Positions 1 to 7,629 of a DNA stretch of 64,000 bases are shown piece by piece. The notes beneath the pieces were generated by a model, which was given only the letters and a program-made list of their open reading frames with translations, did no database searches and had not been told where the DNA came from. The DNA is from Rhodococcus opacus B4 (GTDB lineage Bacteria; Actinomycetota; Actinomycetes; Mycobacteriales; Mycobacteriaceae), in NCBI RefSeq assembly GCF_000010805.1, contig NC_012522.1, positions 4,216,001 through 4,280,000 of the forward strand, read 5' to 3'. The translations under genes and the position numbers were made by a program. The stretch's first letter is position 1; each line of letters starts with the position of its first letter.

Positions 1-63
1 CCGGGGCGGCCGGTTCGGGTGAGGCCGGCTGCAGCCAGGAGGCGAGCGTTGCGCGCGAGATCA

Positions 64-87
64 CGCCGCACACGCTAGCGTGCGGCG
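64..87. terminator. Hairpin downstream of the DUF2470 gene
   Basis: An inverted repeat (CGCCGCA..CGCT / AGCGTGCGGCG with a two-base bulge) lies about 15 bases past the stop of the minus-strand DUF2470 gene. There is no T-tract, as is usual for GC-rich actinobacterial terminators. Bases 1-63 show nothing I can assign. Confidence 0.35.
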
Positions 88-101
88 AACCGGAAGGCCG
101 G

Positions 102-866
102 TCAGCCGCGCGCGCGGAGTCCGTTCACGAACGGGCATCCCACCAGCAGCCGGATCGCCCTGCTCAGGGCGACGGCGTCGTCGACGGGCGCGGAGAACGG
201 CATCCAGATGTCGCGATCGCCGTGATCGTTCTCGACGCGCAGCCGCAGTCCGTAGCGGTCGATACCCAGCGGGCGGACGCGTCCGCGCCGCATGTGGGGC
301 GGCAGTTTGCGGGACAGCATGTCGATGAGGTCGCGGTGGTCTTCGTCGAGGTGCTGGAGCCAGGCGGTTTCCATCTCCCAGAACGGGTCGGGCCGGGCGG
401 CGAGCAGATCGTCGAGGGCGACGGGTTCGGCGCCGCTCGAATCGGCGACGACCGCCGATTCCAGGTGGAGTTGCAGCAGCGTCGCATCGTGTCCGACGTC
501 GAGAAGTCCGGGGTGCGGGAATTCGGAGGCCACCTCGTCGGCCAGCGTCCGGGTGTGCGCCTCGCACAGCGCGTGGAGGGTGCCGCGCAGCCAGACGAGC
601 GACCGCACGGGCTCGCGCAACGGGAGCGGGGAGTTGTCGGTGAGTTCCAGCACCGCGGGGATGCCGCCGCCACCCGCGAGCCAGGACAGCGTGGCGGCCG
701 CCGAATCCGTGGGGACCGCGACGACGACGTCGCCGCTGGACCGCAGGTGGTGCACGGACGTGACGGTCGGTGCGCTGCCTTCGACGGCGAGTACCGCGTC
801 CTGGGTCCGTGCGCACGAGCTACGCACACGCTCGGCGGTGGACGGACCGGTGGTCGTGACGGGCAT
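102..866 (-). CDS. DUF2470 domain-containing protein, iron-box controlled (Rv3839-like)
   Basis: This 254-residue protein resembles the DUF2470 / haem-utilisation-like family; the C-terminal third (around residues 165-250, with an HLDEDHRDLIDML segment) fits the DUF2470 fold. No biochemical role is assigned. The ATG at 866 is preceded by an AAGGAGG ribosome site at 871-877. A 19-bp IdeR/DtxR-type box lies at 894-912, which suggests repression by iron. In M. tuberculosis the syntenic Rv3839 is known to be under IdeR control, so gene content and regulation agree. It is divergent from the gene at 982. The family assignment comes from sequence resemblance and synteny; an iron-related function is inference. 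Confidence 0.75.
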   Translation of the reverse strand: MPVTTTGPSTAERVRSSCARTQDAVLAVEGSAPTVTSVHHLRSSGDVVVAVPTDSAAATLSWLAGGGGIPAVLELTDNSPLPLREPVRSLVWLRGTLHALCEAHTRTLADEVASEFPHPGLLDVGHDATLLQLHLESAVVADSSGAEPVALDDLLAARPDPFWEMETAWLQHLDEDHRDLIDMLSRKLPPHMRRGRVRPLGIDRYGLRLRVENDHGDRDIWMPFSAPVDDAVALSRAIRLLVGCPFVNGLRARG

Positions 867-893
867 GGAGCCTCCTTCAGGGTTCCGCGATAC

Positions 894-912
894 TGAGGTA
901 ACCCTAACCTAA
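894..912 (-). promoter_or_regulatory. IdeR/DtxR-type iron box
   Basis: The plus strand reads TGAGGTAACCCTAACCTAA; its complement TTAGGTTAGGGTTACCTCA closely matches the IdeR consensus TTAGGTTAGSCTAACCTAA. It sits 28 bp upstream of the ATG of the DUF2470 gene and between two divergent genes, so either or both could be iron-repressed. Confidence 0.8.
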
Positions 913-981
913 TGTGACGGAGTCGGCGATGGCAAGACCCCGAAACGATTCCGGTCCACGACGCGGGCATACGGTGGGACG

Positions 982-1674
982 GTGGCCATACCTCTCTCCC
1001 TCGGTGTCCCGCGCTCCCGCGGACCGCAGTCGTTGCTCGCGGATCTGCTCAGCGGGACCGGGGACACGAGCCCGGCCGCCGGTGGCGCATTCGGACCGCG
1101 GGTGGTCGCGGCGTCCGCGCTGCTCGACGCCGTCGGCACCGACGCCGGCCGCGTGATCGTGGGACTCGACGTCGACCCGGCCGTCCTCCGCACCAGCGAG
1201 CAGGCCTCCTACGAGGCGGTCCGCTTCCACCTCGACTGCCCGGCGGGCCAGCTCGGCGACGCGGTCGCCCTGCGGCTGCCGTCCCCGCTCGCGGTGTTCG
1301 TCACCGCGGACGGCAGCGACGACGCCGGCCTGGCCGAGACGGCGCAGCAACTCGCGGACGCGGGCCGCATCCCGGGACTCGCGAGCGGGCACTCCATCGG
1401 CGAGGTCGCCGACTTCCTCGCCGTCCTCGCGCACGCCGATGTCGGATACGTGGCGCGCGCCCGTGACACCGCCGAGGTGCTCGCGCTGCTGTCGGGGACG
1501 GTCGCGTCCCTCCGCGGAGACGACGTGCGGGCGGCGCTCGCGACCCCGGATCCGACGAGACTCACCTCGCTGATCCCCGAGGCCGCGGAGGCCGTCCGCG
1601 AGGTGCTGCTCGGAGTCGAGGTCGCCGACCCGGTGCTCGTCGCCCGTGAGCTGGCGGACGCGGGTCTGCGGTAA
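982..1674 (+). CDS. Conserved hypothetical protein upstream of pheA
   Basis: A 230-residue protein starting at GTG. I do not recognise a family. The middle part (residues 55-150) alternates predicted strands and helices with short acidic loops (VGLDVDP, FVTADGSDDAG, GLASGHSIGEVADFL), suggesting a soluble alpha/beta protein, possibly barrel-like. It has no signal peptide or membrane segment. It shares a 115-bp divergent region with the iron-box-controlled DUF2470 gene and ends 55 bp before the pheA start. Codon use matches its neighbours, so it is very probably a real gene. Confidence 0.6.
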   Translation: MAIPLSLGVPRSRGPQSLLADLLSGTGDTSPAAGGAFGPRVVAASALLDAVGTDAGRVIVGLDVDPAVLRTSEQASYEAVRFHLDCPAGQLGDAVALRLPSPLAVFVTADGSDDAGLAETAQQLADAGRIPGLASGHSIGEVADFLAVLAHADVGYVARARDTAEVLALLSGTVASLRGDDVRAALATPDPTRLTSLIPEAAEAVREVLLGVEVADPVLVARELADAGLR

Positions 1675-1729
1675 AACATTCACCGTCAATGCGCCGGACC
1701 GTCAACGCTCGGTGCGTAATCTCGTAGTC

Positions 1730-2647
1730 GTGCCAAAGATCGCGTATTTCGGACCCTCGGGAACCTTCACAGAGATGGCGCTCGCCCAGCTCGAGGCCGC
1801 GGGTGCCTTCGACGGGCCCGTCGAGCGGGTGGCCGCGACGAGCCCGCCCGCCACCCTGGCGATGGTGCGCGCCGGCGTCGTCGACGGTGCCGTCGTTCCC
1901 ATCGAGAGTTCCGTCGAGGGCGCCGTGGTGCCCACCCTCGACTCGCTCGCGCTCGGCGAGCGCCTGCAGATCGTGGCCGAGACCGAACTCGACGTGGCGT
2001 TCACGATCCTCGGCCGGGAGGGCGTCGAGAGGCTCGACCAGGTGCGCACCGTGCGGGCCTACCCGGTGGCGGCCGGGCAGGTGCGAATCTGGCTGGAGGA
2101 GAACTGTCCCGGAGCCCAACTCCAGACGGCGTCCTCCAACGCCGGTGCGGCCGAGGACGTGGCGAACGGCCTCGCCGACGCCGCCGTGTCGACCGCCCTC
2201 GCCGGCGAACGGCTCGGGCTGCGCAGCCTCGCAGACGGGGTGGCCGACGAGAAGAGCGCCCGCACGCGATTCGTTCTCGTCACCGCGCCCACCCGGGTAC
2301 CCGCACGCACCGGCGGCGATCGCACCTCCGCCGTCCTCGAACCCCACAACACCCCCGGCTCCCTCGTCGGTGTGCTCTCCGAGTTCGCGACGCGCGGAAT
2401 CGATCTCATCCGCATCGAATCACGTCCGGTGCGCAGCACCCCCGGCCTGTACCGCTTCTTCGTCGACTGCATCGGGCACATCGACGACCCGCTCGTGGAC
2501 GAGGCGTTCCGTGCGCTGCACCGGAAGTCGCACGTGCGGTTCCTCGGGTCCTGGCCCGCCGCGAACCCGAGCGGCCCGCCCCCGCCGTCCGACGGAGACG
2601 CGGCGGACTGGATCGAACGAATCCGTCAGGGAGAGAGGGAATCGTGA
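1730..2647 (+). CDS. pheA: Prephenate dehydratase
   Basis: PheA converts prephenate to phenylpyruvate in phenylalanine synthesis. The protein opens with the family signature (KIAYFGPSGTFTEMA) and contains the periplasmic-binding-like catalytic domain followed by an ACT domain (around residues 205-285; NTPGSLVGVLSEFATRGIDL, then the ESRP motif) that normally binds phenylalanine for feedback control. I chose the GTG at 1730 because the frame upstream of it (to 1646) shows no homology-like sequence and the family begins at this point; that gives 305 residues, close to the mycobacterial enzyme. Its TGA overlaps the next GTG by 4 bp (GTGA), so translation is likely coupled to the phosphatase gene, as in Rv3838c-Rv3837c. 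Confidence 0.93.
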   Translation: MPKIAYFGPSGTFTEMALAQLEAAGAFDGPVERVAATSPPATLAMVRAGVVDGAVVPIESSVEGAVVPTLDSLALGERLQIVAETELDVAFTILGREGVERLDQVRTVRAYPVAAGQVRIWLEENCPGAQLQTASSNAGAAEDVANGLADAAVSTALAGERLGLRSLADGVADEKSARTRFVLVTAPTRVPARTGGDRTSAVLEPHNTPGSLVGVLSEFATRGIDLIRIESRPVRSTPGLYRFFVDCIGHIDDPLVDEAFRALHRKSHVRFLGSWPAANPSGPPPPSDGDAADWIERIRQGERES

Positions 2648-3315
2648 GCGGCAAGCTGATCCTGGTCCGGCACGGGCAGACCGAGGCGAACGTCGAGCGT
2701 AGGCTCGACACGAGGCTGCCCGGCGCCCGGCTGACACCCGAAGGACTCTCCCAGGCGGAGCGGCTCGGTAACGACCTCGCCGTGCGGGCGACGACGGCCG
2801 CCCTCGTGTCCTCGCAGGCACTGCGCGCCCGGCAGACGGCGCGGTTCGTGGAACTGGCGTCGGGCATCGCCGTCCAGGTGCGGGAAGGCCTGCACGAGGC
2901 GCAGGCCGGTGAACTCGAGGACCGCAGCGACGAGGAGTCGCACAAGCTGTTCATGAAGACGTTCCACCTGTGGCACACCGGCGAACTGGACGCCCGCGTT
3001 CCCGGCGGGGAATCCGCCCACGACATCCTCGACCGGTACGTCCCGGTCGTGGACTCCCTGCGCGAGCAGTACCTCGACGACCCGGCGGCGTCGGGCGACG
3101 TCGTGCTGGTCAGCCACGGCGCCGCCATCCGCCTCGTGGCAGCACAACTCGCCGGGGTGCCGGGGCTGTTCGCCGCCAACAACCATCTGGCCAACACCCA
3201 GTCGGTGGAGTTGACCCCGCTCGCGGGCGGCGGCTGGGAGTGCGTGCGCTGGGGAACCGTGGAGCCGCCGTTCGAGCACCGGGTGATCCCCGGCGCCGAC
3301 GACCCGATGGGATGA
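2644..3315 (+). CDS. Histidine phosphatase family protein (phosphoglycerate mutase-like)
   Basis: A 223-residue member of the histidine phosphatase superfamily. The N-terminus carries the phosphoacceptor motif LVRHGQTEAN (His at about residue 9), and the second catalytic histidine is in LVSHGAAIRL. True glycolytic phosphoglycerate mutases are longer, so this is more likely a broad phosphatase. It overlaps pheA by 4 bp and corresponds in position to Rv3837c of M. tuberculosis. The physiological substrate cannot be read from the sequence. Confidence 0.88.
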   Translation: MSGKLILVRHGQTEANVERRLDTRLPGARLTPEGLSQAERLGNDLAVRATTAALVSSQALRARQTARFVELASGIAVQVREGLHEAQAGELEDRSDEESHKLFMKTFHLWHTGELDARVPGGESAHDILDRYVPVVDSLREQYLDDPAASGDVVLVSHGAAIRLVAAQLAGVPGLFAANNHLANTQSVELTPLAGGGWECVRWGTVEPPFEHRVIPGADDPMG

Positions 3316-3406
3316 CACCACCACCCGATCGCCGCCGGTCGGCGTCGTTGCGCGCACCCCGGGGTTGCGCGACGATGGAGGAAACCGTCCTCGAGGAGTG
3401 ACGGCG

Positions 3407-4801
3407 GTGGATTGGTTCGTTGGCGAAAACTATTCGCTCGGTCGACTGCTCGTCACCGAGGGGCTCGCCGCGATCTACCTCGTCGCGTTCCTCGCTGCGA
3501 GAAACCAGTTCAGGCCGCTCGTGGGCAGCACCGGGATGCTGCCCATCCCGAAGTTTGTCCGCGCCGTCCCGTTCACGCGTTCGCCGAGTATCTTCCACCT
3601 GCACTACTCGGACAGGTTCTTCGAAGGCATCTGCTGGACCGGCGCCGGACTGTCCCTCGCCGCGCTGCTCGGTCTGACGCAGGTCGTCCCGCTCGCCGTG
3701 TGCATGCTCGTGTGGTTCGCCCTGTGGGTGCTGTACCTGTCGATCGTCAACGTCTCCCAGCTCTGGTACAGCTTCGGCTGGGAGTCGCTGCTGCTCGAGG
3801 CGGGTTTCCTCGCGATCTTCCTGGGCAACGCGTCGGTCGGGCCGCCGGTCCTGGTGCTGCTGATGCTGCGGTGGTTGCTGTTCCGGCTCGAATTCGGGGC
3901 CGGGCTGATCAAGATGCGCGGCGACCGCTGCTGGAAGAACCTCACGTGCCTGTACTACCACCACGAAACCCAGCCCATGCCCGGGCCGTTCAGCTGGTAC
4001 TTCCACCGGTTGCCGAAACCGCTGCACCGGGTCGAGGTGCTCGGCAACCACTTCGCTCAACTGGTGGTGCCGTTCGGGCTGTTCGCGCCGCAACCGGTCG
4101 CGGCGATTGCGGCGGCGGTCATGATCGTCACCCAGCTGTGGCTGGTGGCGAGCGGCAACTTCTCGTGGCTGAACTGGACGACGATCGTGCTGGGTCTGTC
4201 CGTCATCCCGGACAGCGTGTACGAGACGGTGCTGCCCGTCGACGTCCCGGCGGGCAGCACCTCGGTGCCCGTTCCGTTCGCCGCGCTGGTGATCGCGGTG
4301 ACCGCGCTCGTCGTCGTGTTGAGCTACTGGCCCGTTCGCAACCTGATCTCGCACGGACAGCGGATGAATGCGTCGTTCAACAAGTGGCACTTCGTCAACA
4401 CGTACGGCGCGTTCGGAAGCATCACCCGGGTGCGGTACGAGGTGATCGTGGAGGGCACCTCCGACGCCCATGTCGGCCTGCATTCCGAGTGGAAGGAGTA
4501 CGGCTTCAAGGGGAAACCGGGTGACGTCAACCGGCGGCCGCGTCAGTTCGCGCCGTATCACCTGCGGCTCGACTGGTTGCTCTGGTTCACGGCGATCTCG
4601 CCCGGGTACGCCGAACCGTGGTTCCGGGGTTTCGTCGAGCGGCTGCTGCGCAACGATCGGGACACCCTGAAGTTGTTGCAGTACAACCCGTTCCCGGATC
4701 AGCCGCCGAAACACGTGCGGGCGCGCATGTACCGGTACGAATTCACCACCTGGAAGGAGCGCCGCGAGACCGGCGCGTGGTGGAAGCGGCAACCGGTGTA
4801 G
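3407..4801 (+). CDS. Lipase maturation factor family membrane protein
   Basis: A polytopic membrane protein of about 464 residues resembling the LMF1/LMF2 (lipase maturation factor) family: it has the early YSLGRLLVTEGLAAIY segment, several hydrophobic helices over residues 15-330, and the conserved soluble C-terminal part with RVRYEVIVEGT, EWKEYGFKGKPGD and the RLDWLLWF block. Bacterial members have no established function; in animals the family helps fold secreted lipases in the ER. The GTG at 3407 is preferred because a GAGGAG site lies at 3393-3398; starts further upstream (3398 or 3365) are possible. It converges on the EspG gene with one base between the two stops. Confidence 0.75.
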   Translation: MDWFVGENYSLGRLLVTEGLAAIYLVAFLAARNQFRPLVGSTGMLPIPKFVRAVPFTRSPSIFHLHYSDRFFEGICWTGAGLSLAALLGLTQVVPLAVCMLVWFALWVLYLSIVNVSQLWYSFGWESLLLEAGFLAIFLGNASVGPPVLVLLMLRWLLFRLEFGAGLIKMRGDRCWKNLTCLYYHHETQPMPGPFSWYFHRLPKPLHRVEVLGNHFAQLVVPFGLFAPQPVAAIAAAVMIVTQLWLVASGNFSWLNWTTIVLGLSVIPDSVYETVLPVDVPAGSTSVPVPFAALVIAVTALVVVLSYWPVRNLISHGQRMNASFNKWHFVNTYGAFGSITRVRYEVIVEGTSDAHVGLHSEWKEYGFKGKPGDVNRRPRQFAPYHLRLDWLLWFTAISPGYAEPWFRGFVERLLRNDRDTLKLLQYNPFPDQPPKHVRARMYRYEFTTWKERRETGAWWKRQPV

Positions 4802-4802
4802 G

Positions 4803-5597
4803 TCAGCGGAGCCGGTCGGCCAGCGACTCCAGCGCCTGCCGCAGGCGCTGCGGGGTGCCGGGACTGAGCGACGACCATGCCACCCCGTGCGCGGACACGC
4901 TGGACGTGCCGACGATGCGGCCCGCACGTGTGTCGAACACCGTGACGGGTCCGCCGACCGGATCGTATTGCCCGTCGCCGTAGACGATTCCGACGATCTC
5001 GGCGTACGTGGTGCAGCCGGCCATGGCGTTGCCCAGGGCGGTCGCGTCGACCGCGGGTACGCCGAGCGCGGCGAGCGCGCCCGCGAGCGACTTGCCGTCC
5101 CCGCCCTGATCGAAGGCCTCGCCGAGTTGGACCGTGGGTGCGTTGACGACGCCGACGTGCAACGGTTCGACCGCTCCCAGCGCGCCGATCACGGGCGCGA
5201 AGATGTCGGCGCCCGCGTCCTGGACGACGAACTCGTCGCCGGCCCGCAGGGCCAGCACCGAGAGGGTCTCGCCCTGGGACACGCACAGTCTCGAGATGCT
5301 GCCGTCGACGTACCAGCGCAGGGCGATCTCCCACAGCGGCCGGGCGAGAATCCGCAGGTGGTCGGCGAGTTCGGGGTGGACCCCACCGCCCGGGAGCAGA
5401 TCCCGGGCGGCGAGGGTGCCAGCGGCGCCGCGGAACGCAGTGTCCCTGGCGTCGTAGGTGTCGTACCGCGGGGCGGCGTCGAGCACGACCGGCAGCACGT
5501 CGAGCGCGAGTGTGTCGACGAGGTAATCCATTTCGTCGAGGCTCAGGGTCACCGCCGGCAGGGTCGGCACACAGGGCTGGGTGCCCAGGTCGATCAC
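4803..5597 (-). CDS. EspG family ESX secretion chaperone
   Basis: A 264-residue protein matching the EspG family, which binds PE-PPE heterodimers in the cytosol and keeps them competent for type VII (ESX) secretion. Visible features are the N-terminal SLDEMDYLVDTLALDVLPVVL helix, a central WEIALRWYVDG strand region and the C-terminal RIVGTSSVSAHGVAWSSLSPG block. The start overlaps the stop of the PPE gene by 4 bp, so the two are translationally coupled, and genetic linkage to PE and PPE supports the assignment. Which ESX system it serves is unknown, because no ecc or esx genes are in the window. Confidence 0.8.
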   Translation of the reverse strand: MIDLGTQPCVPTLPAVTLSLDEMDYLVDTLALDVLPVVLDAAPRYDTYDARDTAFRGAAGTLAARDLLPGGGVHPELADHLRILARPLWEIALRWYVDGSISRLCVSQGETLSVLALRAGDEFVVQDAGADIFAPVIGALGAVEPLHVGVVNAPTVQLGEAFDQGGDGKSLAGALAALGVPAVDATALGNAMAGCTTYAEIVGIVYGDGQYDPVGGPVTVFDTRAGRIVGTSSVSAHGVAWSSLSPGTPQRLRQALESLADRLR

Positions 5598-6787
5598 CGT
5601 CCGGACTCCCGATGGTCGGGGTTCGCGCCGATGACGGAGGGGATGACCGTGCGCCCGTCCGAGAAGTGCTCGAAGTTCTTCAGGTAGTCGGGGGTCTCCC
5701 GCTCGTCGTCGTCCTGTGCACCGGCCGCGCCGGCCCCGCGCCCGACCGTCATCGGTCCGCTGCCGGTGCCTCCCCGCGCCGCCGCGGCCGGGTTCACGTC
5801 GGCCCGAACGTCTCCGATCACCCCGCCGGATGCGGCCGCCGGTGCGCCGGGCCGTGCCCCCTGACCGCCGTCGGTCCTGCCCCAGCCCTCGGGCAGCGTC
5901 GCCCCGCCGGCCGCGCCGGCGCCGATGCCCCCGACGGAGGTGCGGGCTGCCGCGGCACTGGTCGCCGCGGACCCGCCGCCGTACGAGCCGCCGGAGAGAA
6001 TCGGCGCCCCGCCCATCATCGGAGTGGCGCCGCCGGTGACCGCGGACAACGCCGCCCCGCCGATGTTGCTCGCCGCCGACGTGGCAGTGGAGACGGTGGT
6101 GCCCGCGATGCTGCCGACCTGTGACGCGGCCGTGGTGACGGCCGGGTTCTGGCCGGCGGCCATCAGAGCGGCCGCGGCCGCGCGCGTCGGATCGAAGTCA
6201 CCGTCGGACGGGATCTCGTCGAAACTCCCGACCTCCTTCGAATCGGCCTTGGTGACGATCCGAGGGGGCTGCCGGTACGCGCGTTTCAGCGCCAGGATGT
6301 TCGATGCGGCCTCGTACCCCTCCATCACCAGTCCCGCGCGGATGTCCATCGCACGGTCCGCGGCCTCCGCGGCCGCGGCGGTGCCGTTGAGCGCACCACC
6401 GGTCGTGTACGCGGTGGCCTTCGCGGTCTTCACGGCGACGATCTCGGGAAGGCTCGGCATGATGAGCGCGGCGGTGGTGTACGCGCCCGCCTCGAGGCCC
6501 GCCTTCGCGGCCGTGTCCGCGGCGAGTTCCGCACATTCGGCCGTCCACACCGTGAACGGCGTGATCTTCGCGAGGGCCGCGACCGCGGACACACCCTGCC
6601 AGCCGGCCGCGAGTTCGGCCATCACGCGGACCAGCGTGAGGTTGGCGTCGACGAAGCTGGTGGACAGCGCCGTCCACGCCGCGCTCGCCACGCTCAGCGG
6701 CACCGGTCCCGCGCCCGCGACGAGGGTGGTCGAGTTGACGGTCGCCCCTCGGGGCAACCAGATGACACCTGTCAGTCCCATGGTCAT
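5594..6787 (-). CDS. PPE family protein (degenerate PPE motif, WxG retained)
   Basis: A 397-residue type VII substrate. The N-terminal 180 residues fit the PPE helical domain (LP..ATVNS..LVAGAGPVPL.VA..AW), and the WxG turn is present at residues 63-65 (GWQG). The eponymous Pro-Pro-Glu is replaced by Pro-Arg-Gly at residues 12-14. The rest is an Ala/Gly/Ser-rich low-complexity region ending in a charged tail (DDDERETPDYLKNFEHF). ATG at 6787 is chosen because AGGAG is at 6795-6799 and the PPE domain starts there. It lies between PE (upstream) and EspG (downstream), the expected order for a co-secreted pair and its chaperone. Export is inferred from family knowledge. Confidence 0.78.
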   Translation of the reverse strand: MTMGLTGVIWLPRGATVNSTTLVAGAGPVPLSVASAAWTALSTSFVDANLTLVRVMAELAAGWQGVSAVAALAKITPFTVWTAECAELAADTAAKAGLEAGAYTTAALIMPSLPEIVAVKTAKATAYTTGGALNGTAAAAEAADRAMDIRAGLVMEGYEAASNILALKRAYRQPPRIVTKADSKEVGSFDEIPSDGDFDPTRAAAAALMAAGQNPAVTTAASQVGSIAGTTVSTATSAASNIGGAALSAVTGGATPMMGGAPILSGGSYGGGSAATSAAAARTSVGGIGAGAAGGATLPEGWGRTDGGQGARPGAPAAASGGVIGDVRADVNPAAAARGGTGSGPMTVGRGAGAAGAQDDDERETPDYLKNFEHFSDGRTVIPSVIGANPDHRESGR

Positions 6788-6821
6788 GTCTGATCTCCTG
6801 GTGGTTTCGAGGCGCCGGCCG

Positions 6822-7127
6822 TCACATGCCCGCAGCGAGGGTCGCGCCGAGCGCGACGTCCTCGGCGACATACAGCGCGGCCTGGGTGCGGAGCGTGTTC
6901 GCGGTCTCGCGCAACTCGAGGATGCCCTGCGCGACAGCGGGCGTGAACGTATTGGCGACCGTGTTGAAGTAACCGGCCGCGTGCAGCGAGACCTCCTCGC
7001 TCCCGGAGGGGAGCACACGGATGGCCGCGGAGTTGAGGGCGACCGCCGCCTCGAGACGCGCGGCGAGCGCGTCGAGTTCCACGGCGGCGGCGACGAGAGC
7101 TTCAGGTGCGACGTGCAGATCCGGCAT
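6822..7127 (-). CDS. PE family protein
   Basis: A 101-residue protein with Pro-Glu at residues 8-9, exactly as in mycobacterial PE proteins, two long amphipathic helices, and the type VII general secretion signal YxxxD/E at residues 86-90 (YVAED). It should form a heterodimer with the PPE protein encoded 35 bp downstream. ATG at 7127 is supported by AAGGAG at 7138-7143; upstream in-frame sequence has no PE character. The protein consists of the PE domain only, with no PGRS-type extension. Confidence 0.82.
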   Translation of the reverse strand: MPDLHVAPEALVAAAVELDALAARLEAAVALNSAAIRVLPSGSEEVSLHAAGYFNTVANTFTPAVAQGILELRETANTLRTQAALYVAEDVALGATLAAGM

Positions 7128-7248
7128 GAGCGTCGAACTCCTTCTTGACCTAGGCAGGCGGAAGGCAGTTGCCCCCCGGCAAACGAACTGCATGTGCAGC
7201 TGTCCCTACACAGTTGGACGCCGCACCGCGCTCTTCGGTTCCCCCCGA

Positions 7249-7270
7249 TCCCGGGAAATTCTTCCCGGGA
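7249..7270. terminator. 9-bp perfect hairpin between the metallopeptidase and PE genes
   Basis: TCCCGGGAA / TTCCCGGGA with a 4-base loop, lying 8 bases past the minus-strand metallopeptidase stop and about 120 bases upstream of the PE start. Its position fits transcription termination that separates the septum/metallopeptidase pair from the PE-PPE-EspG module. Confidence 0.45.
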
Positions 7271-7277
7271 AAACCGT

Positions 7278-7628
7278 TCATCCCCAGCCGAGCTCGTGCA
7301 AGCGATCTTCTTCTATCCCGAAGTAGTGCGCAACCTCGTGTATCACGGTGACGGCCACCTCGTGGACGACTTCCTCCTCCGAACTGCAGATTTCGAGGAG
7401 GGCGTCACGATAGACGGTAATCGTATCGGGCAGTGATCCGCCGTAATGACTGTCCCGTTCCGTCAGGGCGATGCCGTGATACAGGCCCAGGAGATACGGG
7501 TCCTCGTCGTTGCGGTCGTCGACCAGGACGACGACGTTGTCGATCGCGGCCGCGAGCTGGGGTGGGATCAGATCGAGTGCGTCGCCCACCAATTCCTCGA
7601 ATCGGCCGGGCGTCATGCTCACCGCCAC
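7278..7628 (-). CDS. Small zincin-like metallopeptidase family protein
   Basis: A 116-residue protein with the zinc-binding HExxH motif near the C-terminus (HEVAHYFGIEEDRLHELG), where a second His-Glu pair follows. It matches the short single-domain metallopeptidase family (formerly DUF1025) to which Rv3836 belongs. The start could be GTG at 7628, directly after the upstream TGA, or ATG at 7616. It forms a two-gene unit with the septum-formation-domain gene, the same pairing as Rv3835-Rv3836. Substrate unknown; proteolytic activity is inferred from the motif. Confidence 0.8.
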   Translation of the reverse strand: MAVSMTPGRFEELVGDALDLIPPQLAAAIDNVVVLVDDRNDEDPYLLGLYHGIALTERDSHYGGSLPDTITVYRDALLEICSSEEEVVHEVAVTVIHEVAHYFGIEEDRLHELGWG

Positions 7629-7629
7629 A

